Source of the DNA: HGM04593 sp045646845
GTDB lineage: Bacteria; Bacteroidota; Bacteroidia; Bacteroidales; Bacteroidaceae
DNA length: 64,000 bases
Assembly (NCBI GenBank): GCA_045646845.1
Contig: JAZRLO010000015.1
Location: 62,001-126,000 of the forward strand
Direction: 5' to 3'
Shown: piece after piece, positions 26,887-37,143 of the stretch
Numbering within the stretch: the first letter of the stretch is position 1
Layout: each line of letters starts with the position of its first letter
Notes under the pieces: model-generated
What the model was told of the DNA's origin: nothing
The model's input: the letters and a program-made list of their open reading frames with translations, nothing else
Database searches by the model: none
Translations under genes and position numbers: made by a program

Positions 26887-29800
26887 ATGAACATATCGGA
26901 ACTGAGCATACGCAGGCCGGTGCTTGCAACAGTGCTTACTATCATTATAATAATATTCGGAATGATTGGGTACGGAGTACTCGGTGTACGCGAATACCCC
27001 TCTGTTGACAACCCTATAATTTCGGTAACATGCAGCTATGCCGGTGCAAATGCCGATGTCATAGAAAACCAGATAACCGAACCGCTTGAGCAGAACATCA
27101 ACGGAATACCGGGAATACGTTCGCTTACCAGCGTCAGCCAGCAGGGAAGCAGCCGCATAACCATAGAATTCGACCTCTCGGTCGATCTTGAAACAGCTGC
27201 AAACGACGTGCGCGACAAGGTATCACGCGCACAACGCTACTTGCCGAGAGACTGTGACCCTCCGACAGTGTCAAAGGCCGATGCCGACGCCATGCCGATA
27301 CTGATGGTCGCGATACAGAGCGAAGACCTTTCGCTGCTCGAACTGAGCGAAATTGCCGACCTTACGGTAAAGGAGCAGCTGCAGACCATACCTGACGTGA
27401 GTAGCGTGCAGATTTGGGGAGAGAAGCGTTACTCGATGCGTATATGGCTCGACCCGATAAAGCTGGCTGCCTATGGCCTCACGCCGATAGACGTGAAGAA
27501 CGCCATAACCAGCGAGAATGTGGAACTCCCGTCGGGAAGCATCGAAGGCGACAATGTGGAACTTACCCTGAGGACCATGGGACAGATGCACACCGCAGAG
27601 GAGTTCAACAACATCATACTCAAGGAGAGCAACGGCAACATCGTACGTCTGAGGGACGTAGGACTGACGGAACTGGGCCCGGCCGACCTCAAGAGCTATA
27701 TGAAGATGAACGGTATCCCCATGGTAGGAGTCGCAGTAGTTCCGCAGCCGGGAGCCAACCACATTGAGATTGCCGATGCCGTTTACGAGCGCATGGAGAC
27801 TATAAAAAAAGACCTTCCCGACGGAATTGAATACACATACAGTTTCGACAACACCAAGTTCATCCGCGCATCCATCGACGAGGTAAAGAGCACCGTTTAT
27901 GAGGCCTTCATTCTGGTGATTGCCATCATTTTCCTGTTCCTGCGCGACTGGCGCGTCACTCTCATCCCATGTATTGTGATACCCGTATCGCTCATAGGCG
28001 CATTCTTCGTTATGTATGTCATGGGATTCTCCATAAACGTACTCACCATGCTTGCCGTGGTACTTTCGGTGGGCCTTGTGGTTGACGATGCGATTGTGAT
28101 GACAGAGAATATTTACATCCGCATTGAGCAAGGCATGAAACCTTTCAAGGCCGGAATCGAAGGTGCCAAAGAGATCTTCTTTGCGGTAATATCCACAACA
28201 GTAACCTTGATCGCGGTATTCCTCCCCATCGTGTTCATGGAGGGTACAAGCGGACGGCTCTTCCGCGAATTCAGTTTCGTTGTAGCGGGTTCTGTTGTAA
28301 TATCTTCGTTCGCAGCCCTGACATTTACCCCCATGCTCGCCACCAAGATTCTGAAAAGGCGCGAAAAACAGCAGTGGTTCTACCGCAAAACAGAACCCTT
28401 CTTTGCGGGCCTCAACAGACTGTACGAGCGTTCGCTTGCAGCATTCCTGAAAGCGAGATGGATAGCACTCATTGTAATGGCAGGCATGTTCGCGCTCATA
28501 GCACACCTGTGGGGAGAGATTCCCGAAGAGATGGCACCGCTTGAAGACCGTTCTCAGATAACCATAAACACACGTGGCCCCGAAGGGGTAAGTTACGAAT
28601 TCATGCGTGATTACACCGAAGAGATTGCCATGATTGTAGATTCCATCGTGCCCGACGCACAGGCTGTGACATCGCGCGTGTCGAGCAATAGCGGCAACAT
28701 AAGAATAACCTTAAAGGACATTGACAAGCGCAGCTACACACAGATGGATGTGGCCGACAAACTGACTGCGGCCGTAGGAAATATGACCAAGGCACGCGCA
28801 TTCGTGCAGCAGCAATCGTCGTTCGGCGGACGACGCGGAAGCATGCCCGTGCAATATGTGATACAGGCAACGAACATCGAAAAGCTTCAGAAAGTGTTGC
28901 CGGAGTTCCTACAGAAAGTGAACGAAAACCCGGTATTCAAGATGGCGGATGCCGATCTCAAGTTCAGCAGCCCTGAGGCTCGCGTGAACATAAACCGCGA
29001 CAAGGCAGGAATGTTGGGCGCAAGTGTACGCGATGTCGCGGAAACACTGCAATACGGACTCAGCGGACAGCGCATGGGATACTTCTACATGAACGGCAAG
29101 CAGTACGAAATCATAGCACAGGTCAACCGCCAGCAACGCAACACACCTTCGAAGATAAAATCGATATATATACGTACGGACGACGGAGAGATGGTGCAGC
29201 TCGACAACTTTGTGGAATTCGTCGAGTCCGTGACACCCCCGAAGCTGTACCACTACAACCGCTTCCTTTCGGCAACAGTATCGGCAGGACTGGCCGAAGG
29301 CAAGACCATCGGTGACGGTCTGAATGAAATGGACAAGATTGCCGAGGAGGTACTTGACGATACGTTCCGCACAGCCCTTGCCGGAGATTCCAAGGAGTTC
29401 CGCGAGAGCTCATCGAGCCTGATGTTCGCATTCGTCCTCGCCCTGGTGCTCATATACCTTATTCTTGCCGCACAGTTCGAGAGTTTCAAGGACCCGCTGA
29501 TAATAATGCTCACCGTGCCGCTTGCAATTGCCGGCGCACTGATATTCATGGACTCCAACGGCATAACGATGAACATATTCAGTCAGATTGGTATAATAAT
29601 GCTCATCGGCCTTGTGGCTAAAAACGGTATCCTCATCGTTGAGTTCGCCAACCAGAAACAGGAGAACGGAGAGGATAAGATGTCAGCCATCAAAAGTGCG
29701 TCACTACAGCGTCTGCGTCCTATTCTGATGACCAGCATCTCGACGATTCTGGGACTCGTACCGTTGGTGTTCGCAGGCGGCGAAGGCGCAAACCAGCGTA

Positions 29801-29922
29801 TAGCGATGGGAACGGCAGTAGTGGGAGGTATGATTGTATCCACAATCCTTACCATGTACATTGTTCCGGCAATATACAGCTACATTTCAACAAACCGTAA
29901 AAAGAAGGAGGAGAACGCATGA
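26887..29922 (+). CDS. RND-family multidrug efflux pump (HAE1/AcrB type)
   Basis: 1011 residues, normal for the family. Twelve membrane helices with two large periplasmic loops are expected from the pattern; seen directly are the N-terminal ISELSIRRPVLATVLTIIII, the proton-relay Asp pair in GLVVDDAIVMTENIY of TM4, RDWRVTLIPCIVIPVSLIG before it, and the second-half repeat IGIIMLIGLVAKNGILIVEFA. Uses the proton gradient to expel drugs, bile salts or other amphiphiles from periplasm and outer membrane leaflet. Starts 12 bases after the adaptor and overlaps the TolC gene by ATGA. Confidence 0.95.
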   Translation: MNISELSIRRPVLATVLTIIIIIFGMIGYGVLGVREYPSVDNPIISVTCSYAGANADVIENQITEPLEQNINGIPGIRSLTSVSQQGSSRITIEFDLSVDLETAANDVRDKVSRAQRYLPRDCDPPTVSKADADAMPILMVAIQSEDLSLLELSEIADLTVKEQLQTIPDVSSVQIWGEKRYSMRIWLDPIKLAAYGLTPIDVKNAITSENVELPSGSIEGDNVELTLRTMGQMHTAEEFNNIILKESNGNIVRLRDVGLTELGPADLKSYMKMNGIPMVGVAVVPQPGANHIEIADAVYERMETIKKDLPDGIEYTYSFDNTKFIRASIDEVKSTVYEAFILVIAIIFLFLRDWRVTLIPCIVIPVSLIGAFFVMYVMGFSINVLTMLAVVLSVGLVVDDAIVMTENIYIRIEQGMKPFKAGIEGAKEIFFAVISTTVTLIAVFLPIVFMEGTSGRLFREFSFVVAGSVVISSFAALTFTPMLATKILKRREKQQWFYRKTEPFFAGLNRLYERSLAAFLKARWIALIVMAGMFALIAHLWGEIPEEMAPLEDRSQITINTRGPEGVSYEFMRDYTEEIAMIVDSIVPDAQAVTSRVSSNSGNIRITLKDIDKRSYTQMDVADKLTAAVGNMTKARAFVQQQSSFGGRRGSMPVQYVIQATNIEKLQKVLPEFLQKVNENPVFKMADADLKFSSPEARVNINRDKAGMLGASVRDVAETLQYGLSGQRMGYFYMNGKQYEIIAQVNRQQRNTPSKIKSIYIRTDDGEMVQLDNFVEFVESVTPPKLYHYNRFLSATVSAGLAEGKTIGDGLNEMDKIAEEVLDDTFRTALAGDSKEFRESSSSLMFAFVLALVLIYLILAAQFESFKDPLIIMLTVPLAIAGALIFMDSNGITMNIFSQIGIIMLIGLVAKNGILIVEFANQKQENGEDKMSAIKSASLQRLRPILMTSISTILGLVPLVFAGGEGANQRIAMGTAVVGGMIVSTILTMYIVPAIYSYISTNRKKKEENA

Positions 29923-31235
29923 AACGACATCTCTGTATAATATTCGCGCTCATATTAGCACAGGCCGGAGTGAACGCACAGACATATACCCTGCAAAGTT
30001 GCCTTGAGGCCGGATTGGAAAACAACTACTCCCTGCGCATAACACGCAACAAGGAGCAGATAAGCCACAACAACGCTACACTGGCGAATGCCGGATACCT
30101 TCCCACCATTGACTTGAACGCAGGATACGACGCAAACCTCGCGAACAGCGACTCCAAACTGCGTGCCACCGGCGAAACCCAAAGCGTGCGCAACTCGCTG
30201 GACCACACGCTCACGGCCGGAATAGGATTGGACTGGACCATTTTTGACGGATTCAACATAAGCACGAACTACAAGCAGCTGAAGGAACTGGAGAAGATGG
30301 GAGAAACCACAACCCGGATAGAGATTGAGGACTTTATCGCCAACCTTGCTGCCGAATACTACAATTTCATCCAACAACGCCTGCGCCTGGTCAACTATTA
30401 TTATGCCGTATCGCTTTCCAAAGAGAGGTTGAGGATTGTAGAGGAGAGATACAACATTGGAAACTTCTCACGCCTTGACTACCAGCAGGCGAAGGTCGAT
30501 TTCAATGCAGACAGCGCGCAGTACATAAAACAGCATGAGATTGTCATAACATCGAGAATCGCGCTCAATGAAATGATGGCGATAGAACAGGTTTACACAC
30601 CCATAGAGACCGAAGAGAAGCACATTGCCATAAACAGCGAGCTCGACTTCAATGACCTGTGGAACAGTACCATAACGAATAACGCGAACCTGCTTCTCGC
30701 CGACCAGAACAGCAACATGGCAAAGTTCGACTATAAAAAGGTACTGTCACGCAACTACCCGTACGTAAAGCTGAACGCCGGATACCGTTACACATTCAAC
30801 AAATATGACACGAACAGCTATACCCGACGCAGCAACTGGGAAGGAAGCGCCGGTGTAACAATCGGGTTCAGCATATGGAACGGAAACAGAAGGCGCGAAA
30901 AACGCAATGCAGAGATTGAGATAAAGAACATGGAGCTGCAACGCGAACAGCTCGAACTCGCACTCAAGGCGGAACTCGGAAATCTCTGGAGCGCATACCA
31001 GAACAATCTGCAGCTTCTTTCCCTTGAAAAACAGAATGTAGTGACCGCTCGGGAGAACCACGAGATTGCGAAGGAGAGATACATGCTCGGCGACCTGTCG
31101 GGAATTGAGATGCGCGAGGCACAGAAGAGTCTCCTCGATGCAGAAGAACGACTGCTTTCAGTTGAATTTGACACAAAGATGTGCGAGATTTCACTGCTAC
31201 AGATAAGCGGCAAAATAACAGAATATCTTAAATAA
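29919..31235 (+). CDS. TolC-family outer-membrane channel of the RND pump
   Basis: 438 residues. Signal peptide at 1-20 (ending GVNAQ). TolC fold with two repeats: LQSCLEAGLENNYSLRITRNKEQI at the N terminus and the beta-strand segment GLDWTIFDGFN; the second repeat has VGYRYTFN-like YVKLNAGYRYTFNKYD, GFSIWNGNRRREKRNAE, and the helix ending KERYMLGDLSGIEMREAQKSLLDAEERL. Completes an adaptor-pump-channel operon whose cistrons are 12 bases apart or overlapping. Confidence 0.92.
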   Translation: MKRHLCIIFALILAQAGVNAQTYTLQSCLEAGLENNYSLRITRNKEQISHNNATLANAGYLPTIDLNAGYDANLANSDSKLRATGETQSVRNSLDHTLTAGIGLDWTIFDGFNISTNYKQLKELEKMGETTTRIEIEDFIANLAAEYYNFIQQRLRLVNYYYAVSLSKERLRIVEERYNIGNFSRLDYQQAKVDFNADSAQYIKQHEIVITSRIALNEMMAIEQVYTPIETEEKHIAINSELDFNDLWNSTITNNANLLLADQNSNMAKFDYKKVLSRNYPYVKLNAGYRYTFNKYDTNSYTRRSNWEGSAGVTIGFSIWNGNRRREKRNAEIEIKNMELQREQLELALKAELGNLWSAYQNNLQLLSLEKQNVVTARENHEIAKERYMLGDLSGIEMREAQKSLLDAEERLLSVEFDTKMCEISLLQISGKITEYLK

Positions 31236-31271
31236 GGACAACAAATTATAGGTTTATATTCCAACATTCCG

Positions 31272-31279
31272 TACCTTTG
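31272..31279 (+). promoter_or_regulatory. -7 box TACCTTTG ahead of the TonB-linked barrel gene
   Basis: Exact TAnnTTTG match 23 bases before the ATG; the -33 side is only TTTA-like (31253-31256). It suggests separate transcription from the pump operon just upstream. Confidence 0.55.
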
Positions 31280-31301
31280 CGGACTCGATTATAAAAACAT
31301 T

Positions 31302-33797
31302 ATGCGAAATATGAAAAAAGCCGTACTGACTCTGTTCCTGATGCTTGCCATTGCAGTCCAGGCACAGGCACAAGGAGAGATAAAAGGTAAGATAATCGAC
31401 AAGAGCAACAAGGAACCGCTAAGCTACGTTACGGTAGCACTTATTCCCGAAGGCGGTACAGCACCTGCAGGCGGTTGCAACAGTGATGACAATGGAGCGT
31501 TCGTCATCAAGAACGTGAAGGAGGGCAAATACACGCTCGCCTTCTCCTTTGTAGGATATGTGAACGAGAACAGAAAAGTAGAGATTACATCGTCAAAGAA
31601 GAGAATAGATGTAGGCACAATGACAATGACCCCCGACAGAAAGCTGCTCAAAGAGGTCGTAGTCACAGGACAACGTTCACAGATGAGTTTCGAAATTGAC
31701 AAACGAGTCTTTACGGTTGACCAGAATATAGCATCGACCGGAGGCTCCGCAAGCGACGTGCTCATCGACATACCGTCGGTAGAGGTTGACAACGAAGGTA
31801 CAGTATCGTTGCGCGGAAGCGAGAGCGTGACAATATGGATAAACGGCAAGGCGAGCGGCCTTACAGCCGACAACCAGGGCGACATTCTCCAGCAGATGCC
31901 GGCAGGTTCTATTGAGAAGATTGAGGTCATCACCAACCCCTCGGCCAAGCATTCGCCTGAAGGTACAGCAGGAATCATAAACATCATTCTTAAGCGTGAC
32001 CGCAAAGCCGGCTACTATGGCAGTGTACAGGCCGGCGGCGACTCCAAAGGCGGCTACAACGCAGGTGCGAACATTAACTACAGCAGCGGTGCATTCGATG
32101 CATATGCCGGGCTGAACTACAGAAACATGAAGTTCGACAACGAAGGTACAACAAGGACACAGTACCTCCATAACGGCAGCTATCAGAACCAGCATACTAC
32201 CGGCAGCCACAACCCAAACAACATCTTCGGACGTGCAGGCTTCACATGGCGCATGACAGAAAAGGACGAGATATATGCAAACCTCATGGGAATGTACGGC
32301 GGCGGAAAGCACAAAAACGACATTGTGGCCGAAAGTGGAGCAATGAACCCTGACGGCACATACGGCGAGCCATTGAAACGCGTCACCCGAAATACCTCCC
32401 AGCAGGGAAGCCCGCGTATGTTCAACGTCGAATTGGGATACACCCACCGCTGGAGCGACAGCCATTTCATCGATTTCTCCGTCGGGCACCACCAATGGAT
32501 GCAGATGCGCGACGCCACATACCTGCAGACAACCGAAGTACTCGGTGCGAACCCCGTGACCTACGAAAGCTACCAGTTTCAGGACGGAGAGAACAAGAGC
32601 ATGAACACGGAGATAAAGCTCGACTACGAATACAAAATAAACGACAACCATCGCATAGAGGCCGGTTACAAAGGCGACATATCTGACGACAACAGCCCCG
32701 TAATCACCTACAATGATAGAGAGCACACGGAACAGAACATCGACAGGAGCCTCTACAACCAGTTCCGCTACAAGCAGGACACGCACGCCCTCTATGCTAC
32801 ATATTCGGGACGTTTAGGCAAGTTCGGATACCAGATAGGACTCCGCGGAGAATACTGGAACGTGAGGACACGTTCATACGGCTGGGACGAGAAGCAAAGC
32901 GGACAGCTGCCCGACTACAAGAGCAACGATTTCTTCAAGCTCTTCCCGAGCGCGTTCCTCAGCTATGAAATAAGCGACGGACAGGAGATACAGGTAAACT
33001 ACACACGCCGACTGCGCAGACCTTGGGGAGGCCAGCTGAACGACTTCCAGAACATCAGCGACTCAACGAACATCTCATTCGGTAACCCGGGGCTTACTCC
33101 CGAGTACTCCAACGCTTATGAGCTGAACTACATAAAGAACTGGGAGAACCATACATTGTCCGTTTCGGGATACTACCGCACAACTGAAGATGTGATGGAG
33201 CGCATCAGCTACAACGTAGGCAACGTCATATTCACCACCACCGAGAACGTGGCAAGCACACAGTCGGCCGGTCTTGAGATTGTCAGCAAGAACAGATTGT
33301 TCAAGTTCCTTGACCTTACAACAACCGTAAACCTGTTCTATTACAAGCTCGATGACTTCAAGTACATCATAAACAACCAGGCCATAGAGGGCAAGGCCGA
33401 CGAGAACTTCTCGTGGAATGCGCGAATGACAGCAAGCGCAATGCTGCCTTGGGGTATAACCATGCAGGTTACAGGCCGCTATAACGCAAAACGCATCGTG
33501 GCACAGGGACACCGTGAACCGAGCTATGCTCTCGACTTAGGACTGCGCAAATCCTTCAACAGAAGCTGGAGCCTGAGCATCAACGCACGCGACCTGCTTG
33601 ATTCACGCGGCGGACACAGCATAACAGAGAACATGTCGTTCATCCGCGATTCCAAGAACTCGCGCGGCGGACGCACGTTCGGAATCACACTGACATACAG
33701 CTTCGGAAACATGCAAGCCAAGAAGCCGAACCGCAAGCAGCAGGAAATGCCGCAGAACGGATACGAAGATATGGACGGAGGCATGGGAGATATGTAA
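31302..33797 (+). CDS. TonB-dependent receptor-like outer-membrane barrel (no SusD partner)
   Basis: 831 residues. Signal peptide (MKKAVLTLFLMLAIAVQAQAQ from the second ATG at 31311), a carboxypeptidase-regulatory-like beta-sandwich (GEIKGKIIDKSNKEPLSYVTVALI to about residue 100), a plug with LLKEVVVTGQRSQ, GGSASDVLIDIPSVEVDNEGTVSLRGSESVTIWINGKAS, SIEKIEVITNPSAKHSPEGTAGIINIIL, then a long beta-barrel of the outer-membrane beta-barrel type found in many Bacteroidetes receptors. The C terminus has a Lys/Gln/Met tail (MGDM) after the last strand. Probably imports a peptide, metal chelate or cofactor; the substrate is not indicated and there is no SusD gene nearby. A terminator follows. Confidence 0.88.
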   Translation: MRNMKKAVLTLFLMLAIAVQAQAQGEIKGKIIDKSNKEPLSYVTVALIPEGGTAPAGGCNSDDNGAFVIKNVKEGKYTLAFSFVGYVNENRKVEITSSKKRIDVGTMTMTPDRKLLKEVVVTGQRSQMSFEIDKRVFTVDQNIASTGGSASDVLIDIPSVEVDNEGTVSLRGSESVTIWINGKASGLTADNQGDILQQMPAGSIEKIEVITNPSAKHSPEGTAGIINIILKRDRKAGYYGSVQAGGDSKGGYNAGANINYSSGAFDAYAGLNYRNMKFDNEGTTRTQYLHNGSYQNQHTTGSHNPNNIFGRAGFTWRMTEKDEIYANLMGMYGGGKHKNDIVAESGAMNPDGTYGEPLKRVTRNTSQQGSPRMFNVELGYTHRWSDSHFIDFSVGHHQWMQMRDATYLQTTEVLGANPVTYESYQFQDGENKSMNTEIKLDYEYKINDNHRIEAGYKGDISDDNSPVITYNDREHTEQNIDRSLYNQFRYKQDTHALYATYSGRLGKFGYQIGLRGEYWNVRTRSYGWDEKQSGQLPDYKSNDFFKLFPSAFLSYEISDGQEIQVNYTRRLRRPWGGQLNDFQNISDSTNISFGNPGLTPEYSNAYELNYIKNWENHTLSVSGYYRTTEDVMERISYNVGNVIFTTTENVASTQSAGLEIVSKNRLFKFLDLTTTVNLFYYKLDDFKYIINNQAIEGKADENFSWNARMTASAMLPWGITMQVTGRYNAKRIVAQGHREPSYALDLGLRKSFNRSWSLSINARDLLDSRGGHSITENMSFIRDSKNSRGGRTFGITLTYSFGNMQAKKPNRKQQEMPQNGYEDMDGGMGDM

Positions 33798-33820
33798 AAA
33801 GACATATAGCAATACATTAT

Positions 33821-33860
33821 ACAGGTGCAGCACAAAAAATGATGCTGCACCTGTTTTTTT
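33821..33860 (+). terminator. intrinsic terminator after the TonB-linked barrel gene
   Basis: 12-bp stem (33821-33832 with 33843-33854), 10-base loop and a run of seven T. Confidence 0.93.
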
Positions 33861-33986
33861 GCTCTTCGCCGCAAATTCTCTTTTTTTTCATTTTTACACT
33901 TAAAAATTTCTCCAATTCACAAATGTTTGCGACATTTGAAGCCATAATGTACCAAACGGGAAATCTTTAACTAAAAAGACCATAAA

Positions 33987-35840
33987 ATGGCAGACACAAA
34001 CAAAACCAACAAAGTTGACCAGGTTGTAGTCCGCTTCTCGGGTGACTCGGGTGACGGAATGCAGCTGGCCGGAAACATCTTTTCAACAATTTCGGCTACG
34101 GTAGGAAACGACATATGTACCTTCCCCGACTACCCTGCCGACATACGTGCCCCACAAGGAGTGCTTACAGGAGTATCGGGATTCCAGGTACACATCGGAG
34201 CCGACAAGGTGCTTACTCCCGGTGACAAGTGCGACATCCTTGTTGCAATGAACCCTGCAGCACTGAAGACACAGTACAAGTACTGCAAACCTACAGGAGC
34301 CATAATCATAGACAGCGACTCTTTCACAGAGAAAGACCTCCAGAAAGCGGAATTCAAGACAGATGACCCCATCGCAGAACTCGGAATAACATGCGAAGTC
34401 GTGCCCTGCCCCATTACATCCCTGTGCCAGGAGACCCTAAAGGAGAGCGGACTTGACAACAAGAGCATACTGCGCTGCAAAAACATGCTTGCACTAGGAC
34501 TGGTATGCTGGATATACGACCGCGACCTTTCGCTTGCCGAGAACATGCTCCGCGCAAAGTTCGCGAAGAAACCGGAAATAGCCGATGCGAACATAAAGGT
34601 ACTGCGTGCAGGATATGACATGGGACACAACACCCACACCTCAATATCCCACACATACAGCGTCGAGAGCGACCCGGCCACAAAGAAGGGACGTTACATG
34701 GACATAAACGGCAACAAGGCAACAGCATACGGTCTCATGGCGGCAGCCGAAAAGGCCGGGATGAAACTGTTCCTTGGCTCATACCCCATAACCCCTGCGA
34801 CCGACATTCTGCATGAGCTTGCAAAGCACAAGTCAATGGGCGTAGTCACCATGCAGGCCGAGGATGAGATTGCCGGCTGCGCATCGGCAGTAGGTGCCGC
34901 ATACGCTGGAGCACTTGCCTGCACATCAACTTCGGGCCCCGGCATCTGCCTCAAGAGCGAAGCGATAAACCTCGCCGTGATAACAGAGCTTCCGCTTGTA
35001 ATCATTGACGTGCAGCGCGGAGGACCTTCGACAGGTCTCCCCACAAAGAGCGAGCAGACAGACCTTCTGCAGGCACTTTACGGACGCAACGGCGAGAGCC
35101 CTATCCCCGTAATAACAGCCACATCGCCCACAAACTGCTTCGATGCAGCATATCAGGCATGCAAGATTGCCGTGGAGCACATGACACCGGTGATTCTGCT
35201 AACCGACGCGTTCATAGCCAACGGTTCAGCAGCATGGAAACTGCCCGACCTCAACGCATACCCAGAAATTGTTCCGCCATACGTGACACCTGAGATGCAG
35301 GAGGGATGGACACCATACAAACGCAACCCGGAGAACGACGTACGCTACTGGGCCGTACCGGGCACACCGGGCTTCACGCACCGTATTGGCGGACTTGAAA
35401 AGAGCGCGGCGACCGGTGCTATAAGCAACGACCCGGCCAACCACCACAGCATGGTTGAGACACGCGCAAGAAAGGTTGCCGGAATCGCAGAATGCATCCC
35501 TGCACAGCAGGTGGAAGGCGACAATGATGCCGACCTTCTCATAGTAGGTTTCGGAGGCACATACGGACACCTTTGCGAGGCTATGCAGCAGATGAGAAGC
35601 GAAGGCAAGAAAGTTGCTCTCGCACATTTCGAATTCATCAACCCGCTGCCCAAGAACACCGAAGAGATTCTGCGCAAATACAGGAAGGTTGTAGTTGCGG
35701 AACAGAACATGGGACAGTTTGCAGGTTACCTGCGCAGCAAGTTCCAGAATCTTGAACTGCACCAGTACAACGAAGTTAAGGGCCAGCCGTTTGCCGTGGC
35801 ATCGCTGGTTGAGGCATTCACTAAAATTATGGAGGAATAA
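33987..35840 (+). CDS. korA: 2-oxoacid (2-oxoglutarate):ferredoxin oxidoreductase, fused gamma-alpha subunit
   Basis: 617 residues. The N-terminal gamma domain carries FSGDSGDGMQLAGNIF and DYPADIRAPQGVL; the alpha part from about residue 245 has GNKATAYGLMAAAEKAG, LGSYPITPATDILHEL, MQAEDEIAGCASAVGAAYAG, TSTSGPGICLKSEAINLAV and QRGGPSTGLPTKSEQTDLLQ. With the beta subunit it oxidatively decarboxylates a 2-oxoacid with CoA, giving acyl-CoA and reduced ferredoxin; the YPITP and QRGGPSTG sequences fit the KorA group, commonly 2-oxoglutarate. In anaerobic Bacteroidales this enzyme runs in the reductive direction as well. Three bases separate it from korB. Confidence 0.93.
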   Translation: MADTNKTNKVDQVVVRFSGDSGDGMQLAGNIFSTISATVGNDICTFPDYPADIRAPQGVLTGVSGFQVHIGADKVLTPGDKCDILVAMNPAALKTQYKYCKPTGAIIIDSDSFTEKDLQKAEFKTDDPIAELGITCEVVPCPITSLCQETLKESGLDNKSILRCKNMLALGLVCWIYDRDLSLAENMLRAKFAKKPEIADANIKVLRAGYDMGHNTHTSISHTYSVESDPATKKGRYMDINGNKATAYGLMAAAEKAGMKLFLGSYPITPATDILHELAKHKSMGVVTMQAEDEIAGCASAVGAAYAGALACTSTSGPGICLKSEAINLAVITELPLVIIDVQRGGPSTGLPTKSEQTDLLQALYGRNGESPIPVITATSPTNCFDAAYQACKIAVEHMTPVILLTDAFIANGSAAWKLPDLNAYPEIVPPYVTPEMQEGWTPYKRNPENDVRYWAVPGTPGFTHRIGGLEKSAATGAISNDPANHHSMVETRARKVAGIAECIPAQQVEGDNDADLLIVGFGGTYGHLCEAMQQMRSEGKKVALAHFEFINPLPKNTEEILRKYRKVVVAEQNMGQFAGYLRSKFQNLELHQYNEVKGQPFAVASLVEAFTKIMEE

Positions 35841-35843
35841 GAC

Positions 35844-36848
35844 ATGAGCGAATATAAAGCACAGGATTACAAGTTCGGACAGCCACGCTGGTGTCCGGGT
35901 TGCGGTGACCATTCTTTCCTTGGTGCACTGCACAAAGCAATGGGAGAACTCGGAGTCGCGCCTCACGACATAGCGGTAATTTCGGGTATCGGTTGCTCTT
36001 CACGACTGCCATACTACATGAACACATACGGTTTCCACACCATACACGGACGTTCGGCCGCTATCGCCACCGGAGCAAAACTGGCGAACCCCAACCTTAC
36101 CATATGGCAGGTTTCGGGTGACGGCGACGGACTTGCCATTGGCGGAAACCACTTCATACATGCGGTACGACGCAACATCGACCTGAACATGATTCTGCTT
36201 AACAACCGCATCTACGGCTTGACAAAAGGACAGTACTCGCCCACATCGGTACGAGGATTCGTAAGCAAATCATCGCCCTACGGCACGGTAGAAGACCCCT
36301 TCCGCCCTGCAGAATTGTGTTTCGGCGCAAGAGGCAACTTCTTCGCACGATGCGTAGCCACTGACATGGCGGCGGCAGTAGAGTGCCTGAAGGCGGCAGC
36401 CAAGCACAAAGGAGCATCCGTAACCGAAGTCCTGCAGAACTGCGTCATCTTCAACAACGGAACACACGAGAGCGTATATACCAAGGAGGGGCGTGCAAAG
36501 AATGCCATATACCTTGAGCACGGCAAGCCAATGATTTTCGGCGAGAACCGCGAATACGGCCTCATGCAGGAGGGATTCGGGCTCAAGGTCGTGAAAATCG
36601 GCGAGAACGGAATCACGGAAAACGACATTCTTGTCCACGATGCACATTGCAAGGACACCACCCTGCACCTGAAACTCGCATTGATGGAAGGCCCTGACTT
36701 CCCCGTCGCATTGGGTGTTATACGTGATGTCGAAGCGGTAACCTACAACGATGCCGTCCATGCGCAGGTCGAAGAGGTGAAGGGAGCAAAGAAGTACCAC
36801 AACTTCAGCGAACTTCTCGAAACGAACGAAATATGGGAAATAAAATAA
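35844..36848 (+). CDS. korB: 2-oxoacid:ferredoxin oxidoreductase beta subunit
   Basis: 334 residues. Holds thiamine diphosphate and one Fe-S cluster. Visible: RWCPGCGDHSFLGALHKAM with Cys17 and Cys20, GIGCSSR with Cys51, the thiamine-binding GDGDGLAIGGNHFIH and NNRIYGLTKGQYSPTS, and a later Cys in FARCVATD that can complete the cluster. The ATG is preceded by ggagg-type purines (tatggaggaataagac). No separate ferredoxin-type delta gene is present, matching the two-subunit form. A clear terminator follows. Confidence 0.94.
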   Translation: MSEYKAQDYKFGQPRWCPGCGDHSFLGALHKAMGELGVAPHDIAVISGIGCSSRLPYYMNTYGFHTIHGRSAAIATGAKLANPNLTIWQVSGDGDGLAIGGNHFIHAVRRNIDLNMILLNNRIYGLTKGQYSPTSVRGFVSKSSPYGTVEDPFRPAELCFGARGNFFARCVATDMAAAVECLKAAAKHKGASVTEVLQNCVIFNNGTHESVYTKEGRAKNAIYLEHGKPMIFGENREYGLMQEGFGLKVVKIGENGITENDILVHDAHCKDTTLHLKLALMEGPDFPVALGVIRDVEAVTYNDAVHAQVEEVKGAKKYHNFSELLETNEIWEIK

Positions 36849-36868
36849 CCTTTCACAACGGATAATGT

Positions 36869-36902
36869 AAAGTCACGCGGGGTTCTCGCGTGACTTTTTT
36901 TG
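36869..36902 (+). terminator. intrinsic terminator of korAB
   Basis: 11-bp stem (36869-36879 with 36887-36897), 7-base loop and a run of T to 36901. Confidence 0.93.
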
Positions 36903-36995
36903 GAACGGAACAGGAAGCCCTCTCCCGGAAATACTTTTTTACATCAGATGAACAAAAAAACAGTATAAAAATTTCTACCCGACAAAATATTTCAT

Positions 36996-37018
36996 TATTT
37001 TTGAATGCGGTATTTTTG
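36996..37018 (+). promoter_or_regulatory. two TATTTTTG boxes ahead of susC
   Basis: TATTTTTG occurs at 36996-37003 and again at 37011-37018, 15 bases apart, in a very A/T-rich region; either could be a -7 box. No clear TTTG is found at -33 for the second. The leader to the susC ATG would be about 120-135 bases. The rest of the 295-base gap holds the korAB terminator and no recognised regulator site. Confidence 0.5.
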
Positions 37019-37143
37019 GAGATTTTATATAAATTTAAATATAAATATTTACCGCAGCACAAGAACAACGACAAATCATTAATTTTAACCACGGGAAAAC
37101 CTGCGGTGGCCGCCGCAATAATCCCAAACTTAAAACACATAAT

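Noticed and set aside
27271..28506. 411-codon minus-strand open frame inside the RND pump gene
   Set aside because: Antisense shadow of a well-supported pump; His/Cys/Tyr-rich nonsense composition.
36849..37143. Riboswitch ahead of susC
   Set aside because: Region is A/T-rich with only the korAB terminator and -7 boxes; no known riboswitch core.
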